NCBI RefSeq assembly: GCF_019599405.1 | Contig: NZ_RKLQ01000001.1 | Span: 1,426,001 to 1,490,000, forward strand | Direction: 5' to 3' | From: Haloarcula salinisoli | GTDB taxonomy: Archaea; Halobacteriota; Halobacteria; Halobacteriales; Haloarculaceae | Length of the DNA: 64,000 bases | Shown: piece after piece, positions 36,478-43,450 of the stretch | How positions within the stretch are numbered: the stretch's first letter is position 1 | How the letters are laid out: every line of letters begins with the position of its first letter | Made by a program: the position numbers and the translations under genes | The notes under the pieces: model-generated | Told to the model about the DNA's origin: nothing | The model's database searches: none | What the model saw: only the letters and a program-made list of their open reading frames with translations

Positions 36478-38505
36478 CTATCGCTGGCTGCGAACGGCGA
36501 GAAGCGCCGCGGCGACGAGCGCCATTAGCGCGACGATACCGGTGAAGCCGGGCCCGGAGCCGCCGGTCGTCTGGACCGCCGTGCCCTCGGTCATCGTCTC
36601 CGTCATCTCCTCGGTCATCTGGTCGCCGTCCATCTCGTTACCCATGTCACCGCCGTCCATCGTCTGGACGGTCACCGGTGCGGAGGCCACGACTGCGCCG
36701 GGTGCGAAGCTGGTCGCGTACGGACCGTCCGCGCTCCCGCCGCTCTCCTCGAAGGTGTAGGCCTCGTCACCGTCGGTGTCTCGGTGGGCCATCGGGACGA
36801 GCGTCGTGTTCTCGGAGAGGGGCTCGTCGAGGGTCACAGTGACGTTCTCGTGCGTGCCCGGGCCGAGGTACATCGACGTGCCGCGGATGCTGTCGAAGGT
36901 CGCACCCTCGAGCAGCGTCGCGTCGTGAATCGTCACGAAGCCGCCGTCCTGTAGCGTGACCGAATCGATGGTCACGCTCTCGCCGTCGCTGGACTGGGCC
37001 GCAAAGTCGATGTTGGCCTCGACGACGACCTCGGCGCTATCGACAACGGCGCCGTCGGCGTCGGTGTACGGACCGTCGTCCGCGCCGTCACTGGTCACGA
37101 AGTCGTACGTATCGTCGCCGTCCGTGTCGAAGTGTGGCATCGCGGTGAGTGCCTGGCTGCTGGTCAGTCGCTCGTCGAGCGCCACCGGGACGTCCTCGTG
37201 GACGCCCGCGGCGAGGTACTCGGAGGAGCCAACGACAGCGCCGGTCGGCCCGTGGATGGCGACGAAGCCGCCCTCGCTCATGTCCACGCTGTCGACCACG
37301 ACGGCGTTCCCGCCGCTGAGCTGGGAGTCCATCGAAACGGTCGCCGAGACCGTCACCGCAGCGTTGTCGGTCACAGCACCGGTGCCGTCGGTGTATGGAC
37401 CGTCAGCGCTGCCGTCGCTCTCGACGAAGGTGTAGCTCTCGTCCCCGTCGGTGTCCTTGTGGGGCATCGCGACGAGCGTGGTGTCGTTGGTCACCGCGCT
37501 GTCGAGCGAGACAGTCACGTCCGTGTGGTAGCCGGCTTCGAGGTACGTCGAGGTACCCCGAACGCTGTCGAAGGTCTCGCCGTCGTTCAGCGAGCTGTCG
37601 TGTATCGTCACGAAGCCGCCCTCGGGGACGTAGACGGAGTCGACCGTCACGGCGTTGCCGCCGGTGACCTGGTCGTTCATCGACGCCATGGCATCCTGAC
37701 CCACCGTCACGGCGGCCGTATCGACGACGGCGCCGTCAGCGTTCGTGTAGGGTCCGTCGGTGGACGTGTTCTCCGGGAAGGTGTAGGCCTGGTTGTCGTC
37801 AGTATCCATGTGAGCCATCGGGACCAGCGTGGTGTTCTCGGTCACGGGGTCGTCCAGCGAGACGCGTACGTCCTCGTGGACGCCCGCGGAGAGGTACGTC
37901 GACGTCCCGCGGATGCTGTCGAGGACTGCACCCTCGTTGACCGAGGCGTCGTGAATCGTGACGAAGCCGCCCTCGCTCAGGACGACGCGGTCGACGACGA
38001 CGCTGTCGCCGGTGGTCGGCTGGTCGGACATCGAGACGGTCGCCGACGGGGTGACGGTCGCGCTGTCGACGACCGCGCCGTCAGCGTTCGTGTAGGGACC
38101 GTCGACCCCGGCGTTCGAGGCGACGAACTCGTACGTCTGGTCACCGTCGGTCTCCTGGTGGGCCATCGCCGTGTAGCTCCCCTCGCTCACGGGGTCGGTG
38201 AGCGTCACGGTGACGTTCTCGTGCGTGCCCGGGCCGAGGTACTCGGAGGTACCCGCGACGCTGCCGAGCGTGTCACCGTCGGCCAGCGACGGGCCGTGGA
38301 TGGTGACGTAGCCGCCCTCCGGCAGCGTCACCGAATCGACGGTGACGGTGTCGCCGCCGGTGGTCTGGTTCTCGAACGTGACACTCGCTGCGTCGGCCTG
38401 CTGTGCCAGTTCGGCGTCGGTTCCGGTCTCGGCCGCAGTCACGCCGGCGAGGCCGGAGGTGACGACGGTGAGTGCGATCAGTGCTGTAAGGATGCGTTTC
38501 CGCAT
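36478..38505 (-). CDS. Surface protein with five DUF7282-type repeats and PGF-CTERM anchor
   Basis: 675 residues. Residues 1-25 form a Sec-type signal peptide (MRKRILTALIALTVVTSGLAG). Five tandem repeats of about 110 residues follow (starting near 42, 150, 268, 385 and 495), each with a D-S-V-x-x-x-x-G-G-[FY]-V-[TA]-I-H segment, a T-[SM]-x-YL-[GS]-x-G-x-H block and a D-T-D-[GD]-[DN] near the end. The C-terminus has a Met/Glu/Thr-rich linker, then GSGPGFTGIVALMALVAAALLAVRSQR-like sequence: a PGF motif, a hydrophobic helix and basic residues, the archaeosortase-type lipid-anchoring signal. Probably a cell-envelope protein; ligand unknown. Confidence 0.85.
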   Translation of the reverse strand: MRKRILTALIALTVVTSGLAGVTAAETGTDAELAQQADAASVTFENQTTGGDTVTVDSVTLPEGGYVTIHGPSLADGDTLGSVAGTSEYLGPGTHENVTVTLTDPVSEGSYTAMAHQETDGDQTYEFVASNAGVDGPYTNADGAVVDSATVTPSATVSMSDQPTTGDSVVVDRVVLSEGGFVTIHDASVNEGAVLDSIRGTSTYLSAGVHEDVRVSLDDPVTENTTLVPMAHMDTDDNQAYTFPENTSTDGPYTNADGAVVDTAAVTVGQDAMASMNDQVTGGNAVTVDSVYVPEGGFVTIHDSSLNDGETFDSVRGTSTYLEAGYHTDVTVSLDSAVTNDTTLVAMPHKDTDGDESYTFVESDGSADGPYTDGTGAVTDNAAVTVSATVSMDSQLSGGNAVVVDSVDMSEGGFVAIHGPTGAVVGSSEYLAAGVHEDVPVALDERLTSSQALTAMPHFDTDGDDTYDFVTSDGADDGPYTDADGAVVDSAEVVVEANIDFAAQSSDGESVTIDSVTLQDGGFVTIHDATLLEGATFDSIRGTSMYLGPGTHENVTVTLDEPLSENTTLVPMAHRDTDGDEAYTFEESGGSADGPYATSFAPGAVVASAPVTVQTMDGGDMGNEMDGDQMTEEMTETMTEGTAVQTTGGSGPGFTGIVALMALVAAALLAVRSQR

Positions 38506-38873
38506 ACACTCATTTACCGATAGGTTGTAAAAAGGGATTTACCTAACTAGGGCCGGACTGTCACCCAATTTGCGCCAGATTTCCCCAGACGTGTAGCGAT
38601 TTTTCCGAGCGTGCCGATGGGAAGGTAGACGCTCGGTATCGGATTGGAGTATAAAAATACGAGCGGACGTGGCGACGCGAATTCGGTATCGTTGTCCGTC
38701 GGCACTGCTCAATCCTGCGAGCCGCTTCGCGCCCACTGACCATCGCAGCGGCAAGGCCGCTGCTCAGTCCTGCGAGACGCTCCGCGTCTCGCAACCCTCG
38801 CGAACGCTCCGCGTTCGCTCAGTCCCAGTGGCCGCTTCGCGCCCACTGACCATCGCAGAGCCTTCGGCTCTGC
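38506..38873. other. 368-bp non-coding gap with hairpin array and orphan TATA box
   Basis: No convincing gene. It holds the promoter region of the DUF7282 gene (CTTTTTACAAC near 38527-38537), a stronger minus-strand TATA box at 38649-38659 that could give a 120-nt leader or an independent small RNA, and the hairpin array at 38711-38876. Confidence 0.6.
38649..38659 (-). promoter_or_regulatory. Orphan TATA box
   Basis: TATTTTTATAC on the minus strand with no ATG or GTG at leaderless distance. Either a distal promoter of the DUF7282 gene or a non-coding RNA promoter. Confidence 0.4.
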
Positions 38874-38876
38874 TCA
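38711..38876. repeat. Array of short hairpins with GGACTGAGC linkers
   Basis: Perfect hairpins with 3-nt loops: 38745-38763 (8-bp stem), 38771-38793 (10-bp stem), 38800-38818 (8-bp), 38855-38873 (8-bp), plus 38826-38848 (9 bp with one C-C mismatch). An exact 28-bp direct repeat is at 38721-38748 and 38831-38858. On the minus strand the linkers GGACTGAGC or GGATTGAGC recur four times and equal the last codons plus stop of the gene ending at 38874. Confidence 0.85.
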
Positions 38877-39179
38877 GTCCCACGTGATCCAGGCCAGAAC
38901 CGCGAGCGCCACCGTTTCGAAGACGTGCAGCGCCATCATCGCCTGCCAGGCCGGGTCGGGGACAGCGGTGCTGAACCACGCCGAAAGCAGCGGGTCCAGC
39001 GAGTAGAAGTACATCGCGATAGCGTTCTCGCCGAGCAACAGCAGGGCAAAGAGGAGGAGCCCGAGCGTGTGCTTCGAGCGGATGTGGTAGTAGTTCCGAC
39101 CCCACACGTAGATGAGCGCCAGCAGGAGGAGCATATTGAGCCCGACGGCGGCTCGTGCGAGGTCAATCCAGGCGACCAT
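38874..39179 (-). CDS. DUF7521-like membrane protein
   Basis: 101 residues, three to four hydrophobic helices (about 5-25, 37-58, 65-80 and 82-98). ATG at 39179 has GGAGGAA 4-6 nt before it; an earlier in-frame ATG at 39227 would add a glycine-rich stretch and is rejected. The stop codon lies within the first hairpin linker of the downstream array. It follows a winged-HTH gene on the same strand, an arrangement repeatedly seen in haloarchaea, so the two probably act together, for example in sensing at the membrane. Function unknown. Confidence 0.7.
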   Translation of the reverse strand: MVAWIDLARAAVGLNMLLLLALIYVWGRNYYHIRSKHTLGLLLFALLLLGENAIAMYFYSLDPLLSAWFSTAVPDPAWQAMMALHVFETVALAVLAWITWD

Positions 39180-39278
39180 TGTTTCCTCCTTTCCCCCTCC
39201 CCCGGATATACTCTTTCCCAAATTCAACCATACTCACACGGATTTCTGTGGCGATTTCCCGAGCGTCGACAGTCCCTC

Positions 39279-39590
39279 TCATTCCGTACTCTCCATTATC
39301 TGTTCGACGGTGTCCCAGTAGTTGCGGACGCGGTCCGTCGGGAGGTACACCGCGCCGTAATCGTCCCCGCTGTCTGTGAGAATGTCGTTTTCCTCCAGCA
39401 CGTCGAGGTGGTGTCGGACCGTCTTGTAATCGAGGTCCAGCTCCTCGGCCAGTCTGTTCGCGTTACGCGGCCGTTCGTCCAGCGCCCGCAGAATCCGGAT
39501 GCGGTTCGCTCCGCCCCGCGTACTCGTCAGCACGTACCACAGGACGGCCTCCATCGGTGAGGGCAACTCGGGGTGGCCACGTAAGCCCAC
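39279..39590 (-). CDS. Winged-helix transcriptional regulator
   Basis: About 103 residues from GTG at 39590. The winged helix is clear: STRGGANRIRILRALDERPRNANRLAEELDLDYKTVRHHLDVLEENDIL (about residues 20-70), then a short wing and C-terminal helix. Alternatives are ATG at 39554 (removing the EAVGLRGHPELPSP lead) and GTG at 39677, which lies about 30 bp from a TTAAAAT box and would give a 132-residue protein. It is divergent from a lipoprotein gene and upstream of the membrane protein at 38874. Confidence 0.8.
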   Translation of the reverse strand: MGLRGHPELPSPMEAVLWYVLTSTRGGANRIRILRALDERPRNANRLAEELDLDYKTVRHHLDVLEENDILTDSGDDYGAVYLPTDRVRNYWDTVEQIMESTE

Positions 39591-39703
39591 CGCCTCTGGG
39601 TCGAAACGGACAGTGACACCACACGATGGCCGGAGATATGGGTCGGTTCGCTCCCGCTTCTCACCCAGCGCAGCCACTGTGAACCACACCCGGTAACCAG
39701 ATT

Positions 39704-39717
39704 TTAATTCCTGGCGT
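39704..39717. promoter_or_regulatory. Shared divergent A/T box
   Basis: ATTTTAATTC reads as a TATA element in both directions: leftward (ATTAAAAT) toward the regulator and rightward (TTTTAATT) about 33 bp before the lipoprotein ATG at 39746. Both genes would compete for one element. Confidence 0.45.
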
Positions 39718-39745
39718 CTGTCACTTCGGTCGAGTGTCTTCTGCT

Positions 39746-40183
39746 ATGAACAGGAGAGCGTTCCTGACCACGGGCGTCACCGTGACGCTGTTGGCAGGGT
39801 GTCTGGAAGGGGACAGCGGGTCCGCTGAAATCGCTATCAGTGGGGGATACGTCGAGCGACAGTCGAGTGGCGTTTTCGAGGTCGTGCTGGAACTGGAGCG
39901 AACAGGCGCGAGCGGCGAATACGCCATCAGTATCCAGCTCAGTGACGAGAGTGGAACCATCGTCAGGCGGCAGCTGTCGGACCAGGTAAACGAGGGGACT
40001 GACCGATGGAAGGCGACAAAGCGGATAGACCTCGCCGATATCGACGGAGTCAGTGAACTCGGAGCGGCGTACGAGGCGACCGCACAGGTGAAAGACAGTG
40101 ACGCCGACACAGTGGAGTTGGAGAGACGCGAATCGTACGGAACCAGTTCGTCGGCCCGGCAAAGCGCGACGAGTGATGAGTAG
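39746..40183 (+). CDS. Tat-type lipoprotein of unknown function
   Basis: 145 residues. MNRRAFLTTGVTVTLLAGC contains twin arginine and a lipobox with cysteine at residue 19. The mature part (about 20-130) is a likely beta-sandwich with alternating strands (VFEVVLELERTGASGEYAISIQL), resembling FxLYD/transglutaminase-adjacent stalk domains but not recognised with confidence. Ser/Gln-rich C-terminus. Confidence 0.7.
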   Translation: MNRRAFLTTGVTVTLLAGCLEGDSGSAEIAISGGYVERQSSGVFEVVLELERTGASGEYAISIQLSDESGTIVRRQLSDQVNEGTDRWKATKRIDLADIDGVSELGAAYEATAQVKDSDADTVELERRESYGTSSSARQSATSDE

Positions 40184-40376
40184 GTGCGCCTCAGTCGGTG
40201 TCCAAGCCCGGGAGTGCGCTCCGTACGCTCTCGTACCAGTAGAGAAGGCGCCGCCAGCGTGCCGACGGCGTCCGCCCCTGAGGGAAAAGGCGGACAGTGG
40301 CGGAACTCTCAGGCGACCCGTTGGCCGCTTGCACCCCGGTCGGGCGACGACTGGCAGCCAGCCACACCCAGCCGTC

Positions 40377-41195
40377 TCAGTGGTCGGCGTCGTCGCTACG
40401 CCCGGCGTCTTCGGGCGGTCCGCGTCCCTCGCCGTCACCACGGCCGAACGGGGCGGCTTCTTCGTAGGCGGTCACCAGCTCGAACTCGGCATCGTCGGTG
40501 ATAAAGCCCATGGCGAACACCGTCAGCACCTCGCCGTCACGCACTTCGACGTCGGTGGGACCGAAGACGGCCTCGTCGAGGTCCTCGTCGGCACCGGCCG
40601 GGAACACCGCGACCGAGTAGGTCCCTGCCTCGGCCTCGACGTTCTCGCCCGCCTCGCCGAACTCGATGTCCTCGGCGAGTGTCAGCACCGTCGCCCCGTC
40701 GTCGTCGACGACCCGCACGTCGACAGCGGGGGCGTCGGGCGACGCGTGGACGATACGGACGCGCCCGGTGTCCTCGTCGAGAACGCCGAGACTGTCCTCG
40801 TAGATAGCCACGCGGAACTCCTCGTCGCTCACGTCAGGGTCCAGTTCGCCGATAGCCGCGACGGTGTAGTCCTCGCCCTCGAAGGTGACGTCCTCTTGGA
40901 AGACGACCGTCTCGGCGTCGTCCGGGTCCTCCGCGTCGCTGGCGCCCGCGATAGTCACCTCGTAGGTGTCCGCGGGCAGTTCGAGGTAGCCGCTCACGGT
41001 CGTATAGGGCACGTCGGCGAGGACCTTCTCGTCGTCGACGAACACGTCGACGTTCGGCGCGTCCGGCGAGGCGTGGGCGACCCGCACCTTCGCGTCACCG
41101 TCGTCGCCCTGGGCGGCTGCGGTCCCGGAGCCGACCACCAGTACGGCTGTTCCCGCCCCGATACTCCGCAGTACACCGCGTCTTGTTGGCTTCAT
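40377..41195 (-). CDS. DUF4397 domain protein with Tat signal
   Basis: 272 residues. The signal MKPTRRGVLRSIGAGTAVLV carries the twin arginine motif and an AAA-Q cleavage site near 30. Two copies of the DUF4397 unit follow: VRVAHASPDAPNVDVFVDDEKV (about 37-58) and VRIVHASPDAPAVDVRVVDDDG (about 146-167), the repeated HASPDAP being the hallmark. Acidic tail after 250. Expected to be extracellular; function unknown. A GATTTACGT box is about 40 bp upstream, so a short leader is likely. Confidence 0.9.
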   Translation of the reverse strand: MKPTRRGVLRSIGAGTAVLVVGSGTAAAQGDDGDAKVRVAHASPDAPNVDVFVDDEKVLADVPYTTVSGYLELPADTYEVTIAGASDAEDPDDAETVVFQEDVTFEGEDYTVAAIGELDPDVSDEEFRVAIYEDSLGVLDEDTGRVRIVHASPDAPAVDVRVVDDDGATVLTLAEDIEFGEAGENVEAEAGTYSVAVFPAGADEDLDEAVFGPTDVEVRDGEVLTVFAMGFITDDAEFELVTAYEEAAPFGRGDGEGRGPPEDAGRSDDADH

Positions 41196-41273
41196 GATAT
41201 AACCCAGGAGAACCAAAGGACTGATAGTACGTAAATCATTCCTAGATTCTAACTAGAATTGAGCTCCGTCCGC

Positions 41274-41558
41274 TCACTGCGTAAATAGGTGTCCCTCGGT
41301 CGGCACGTCGAAGAGGCCGATGCGGGCGCCCGCGTCCAGCCACGCGTGCCCGTAGGAGAACGCGGCCAGGGCGTTGACGAGGTCCTCTTCCTCGCGGAAG
41401 TGGCGGCCGTCCTCCAGATACGACGTCGCCATCTCCGCACACTCCATGGCGGCGTCGTGCATCGGCGTCCCCTCGGGTGGCGCGATATCGGCGGCGTCGA
41501 CGGCCTCGGCGAGCAGTCCCTCGTAGCGGTCGGTCTTCTCATCGATGTCGGCTGGCAT
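41274..41558 (-). CDS. DUF357 family protein
   Basis: 94 residues, fully helical prediction: KTDRYEGLLAEAVDAADIAPP and CAEMATSYLEDGRHFREEEDLVNALAAFSYGHAWLDAGARIGL match DUF357, a small archaeal helical-bundle family often beside nucleic acid genes. Function unknown. Confidence 0.88.
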   Translation of the reverse strand: MPADIDEKTDRYEGLLAEAVDAADIAPPEGTPMHDAAMECAEMATSYLEDGRHFREEEDLVNALAAFSYGHAWLDAGARIGLFDVPTEGHLFTQ

Positions 41559-41666
41559 ACGGGAAAAACCCGCGGCGGCGGCCTAATTCTACCGACTCGG
41601 CGCTCGTCTGTGCGCCCTCGCCACGACAGCGCAACCTACAAACCGAATCGTACCTAACCGGGAGCC

Positions 41667-42713
41667 ATGACCGACGACGCTATCGAACACCGCCGACTCA
41701 TCGTCGCGGGGACCGGTATCGCCGGACTCACCGCAGCCATCTACGCGGCCCGCTCGAACAACGACCCGCTCGTCCTGGAGGGCGACGAGCCAGGCGGCCA
41801 GCTCACACTCACGAGCGAGGTCGAGAACTACCCCGGCTTCCCGGAGGGACTGTCGGGGCCGGACCTCATCAACAAGATGAAAGAGCAGGCCTCGCAGTTC
41901 GGGTCGGACCTGGAACACGGCATCGTCACGGCCGTCGAGGGCGACGAGCGTCCGTTCCGCGTCGAACTCCGGGACGGCACCGTCTACACCTGTGACGCGT
42001 TCATCGCCGCCTCCGGCGCCAGTGCCCGCACGCTAGGGGTTCCCGGCGAGGACGAGCTGATGGGCTACGGCGTCTCGACCTGTGCGACCTGTGACGGCGC
42101 GTTCTTCCGTGGCGAGGACATGCTCGTCGTCGGCGGTGGCGACGCGGCCATGGAGGAGGCCCACTTCCTCACGAAGTTCGCCGACACCGTCTACATCGCC
42201 CACCGCCGCGAGGAGTTCCGCGCCGAGGACTACTGGATCGACAAGGTCGAGAAGAAGGTCGAGTCCGGCGAGATAGAGATTATGCGCAACACCGAGCTGC
42301 TGGAGATACACGGCTCCGCCGAGGACGGCGTCGACCACGTCACGCTCGCGCAAAACAACGATGGGTACCCCTCCGAAAACCTCGACGAGGACGGGACCGA
42401 GACGTTCGACTTCGACGTCGGCGCCGTCTTCATGGCTATCGGCCACACGCCAAACACCGACTATCTGGAGGGCACGGATGTCGAGCTGGACGAGACGGGC
42501 TACATCGTCGCGAAGGGCGGCAAGGGCGGCGGCCAGACCGCGACGGACGTGGAGGGTATCTTCGGTGCCGGCGACGTCGTCGACTACCACTACCAGCAGG
42601 CCGTGACGGCCGCTGGGATGGGCTGTAAAGCCGCTATCGACGCCGACGAGTACCTCGAAGACCTGCCCGAGGTCGAGGCGGAGTCCGAAGCCGCCGCGGA
42701 AGCCGACGACTGA
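41667..42713 (+). CDS. trxB: Thioredoxin-disulfide reductase
   Basis: 348 residues. FAD-binding loop GTGIAGL (15-21), redox pair C139-A-T-C142 in the second domain, NAD(P) loop GGGDAAMEE and a C-terminal GIFGAGDVVD FAD motif. The arrangement is that of low-molecular-weight thioredoxin reductase. HRREEFRAE in the nucleotide-binding domain resembles the HRR motif linked to NADPH preference. Ends in an acidic tail. Thioredoxin is not adjacent. Confidence 0.93.
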   Translation: MTDDAIEHRRLIVAGTGIAGLTAAIYAARSNNDPLVLEGDEPGGQLTLTSEVENYPGFPEGLSGPDLINKMKEQASQFGSDLEHGIVTAVEGDERPFRVELRDGTVYTCDAFIAASGASARTLGVPGEDELMGYGVSTCATCDGAFFRGEDMLVVGGGDAAMEEAHFLTKFADTVYIAHRREEFRAEDYWIDKVEKKVESGEIEIMRNTELLEIHGSAEDGVDHVTLAQNNDGYPSENLDEDGTETFDFDVGAVFMAIGHTPNTDYLEGTDVELDETGYIVAKGGKGGGQTATDVEGIFGAGDVVDYHYQQAVTAAGMGCKAAIDADEYLEDLPEVEAESEAAAEADD

Positions 42714-42919
42714 TACTGCAGTTGTAGCCTCGCTTTTCCGCAGGAGCGGTGTACGCTGTGCGTTCTGCTACGATTGGAGTGCGAGACACAGAGCGCGTCG
42801 TCGGCACTGCGAAACGACCAGTGTGACGCCCGCTGCCGGCAAGCGACAGTAATAACCGCTTTTATTTCATATTTGAGCCGCCAAAAAATTAATGTGTGCA
42901 TGAACTGAGTACAACCCGT

Positions 42920-43102
42920 ATGGCACATTGTCCCGGCTGTGGGAACACAGTCTCGACCGCTGGAGACGTTACGTTCACGGAGATGAATGAAGACGAAGGG
43001 CTTTCCATTACTTTTGGAATGGATAGCAGTTACTTCATCATGAGTTGCGGACAGTGTAACCGAATGTTGGGTGGCGGCGTCGGATCCTATGGTGCGGGGT
43101 AA
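42920..43102 (+). CDS. Small zinc-ribbon protein, first of a tandem pair
   Basis: 60 residues with a CPGCGN pair near the N-terminus and SCGQCNRMLGGGVG near the C-terminus, forming one zinc ribbon with an intervening two-strand segment. ATG at 42920 (MAHCPGCGN) or GTG at 42896, which fits the A/T box CTTTTATTTC better. Third-position bases are less GC-biased than in neighbours (for example ATT ACT TTT GGA), hinting at different history or expression. Confidence 0.7.
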   Translation: MAHCPGCGNTVSTAGDVTFTEMNEDEGLSITFGMDSSYFIMSCGQCNRMLGGGVGSYGAG

Positions 43103-43104
43103 TA

Positions 43105-43293
43105 ATGCACAGTAACGAAACTACGTGTCCCAGTTGTGAGGCGTCAATCACGGCCGACAACGATGTCGAGTTTATCGAAATAGATACAGAGGGGACGGAA
43201 ATGTTTTCGCTCGGCGCGCCGACGAAGATGTACGTGATTGCCTGTGGGAACTGCGAGGTTATACTCGGCGGCGGCGTCGGTATTGCGAGCTAA
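43105..43293 (+). CDS. Small zinc-ribbon protein, second of a tandem pair
   Basis: 62 residues starting 2 nt after the previous stop. Same layout: CPSCEAS near the start, an acidic strand DNDVEFIEID, and ACGNCEVILGGGVG at the end. The shared C-x-x-C ... GGGVG ending shows that the two are paralogues from a tandem duplication. Function unknown; possible heterodimer. Confidence 0.7.
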   Translation: MHSNETTCPSCEASITADNDVEFIEIDTEGTEMFSLGAPTKMYVIACGNCEVILGGGVGIAS

Positions 43294-43339
43294 CCGGCGC
43301 AATCGGCCCCTCGGGTGGTACGTACCGCACGAGCGCGGG

Positions 43340-43450
43340 TCAGTCGGCGCCGCGGCAGTCCACCCACCCACAGGCCTCACAGACCGGGGCGCCGTCCCGG
43401 GGGTGCATACGCGCCTCGCAGCGAGCACAGACGGTGACGGTTTCAGTCAT
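43340..43450 (-). CDS. 36-residue CxxC microprotein coupled to the aldehyde dehydrogenase gene
   Basis: ATG at 43450 overlaps the ALDH stop in ATGACTGA. The protein reads MTETVTVCARCEARMHPRDG then APVCEACGWVDCRGAD: two CxxC pairs 13 residues apart plus an extra cysteine, the layout of a haloarchaeal small zinc finger. Codon third positions are almost all G or C, as in genuine genes. It is too short for standard gene finders. It may regulate or chaperone the enzyme, or be an unrelated RNA-binding microprotein using the operon for expression. Confidence 0.7.
   Translation of the reverse strand: MTETVTVCARCEARMHPRDGAPVCEACGWVDCRGAD

Noticed and set aside
38539-38754. 71-residue minus-strand ORF in the hairpin gap
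   Set aside because: Runs through repeated hairpins with biased composition and has no promoter at a fitting distance; treated as non-coding.
38711-38876. CRISPR-like array
   Set aside because: Units are hairpins of differing stems with short common linkers; there are no equal-length repeats separated by unique spacers, and no cas genes.
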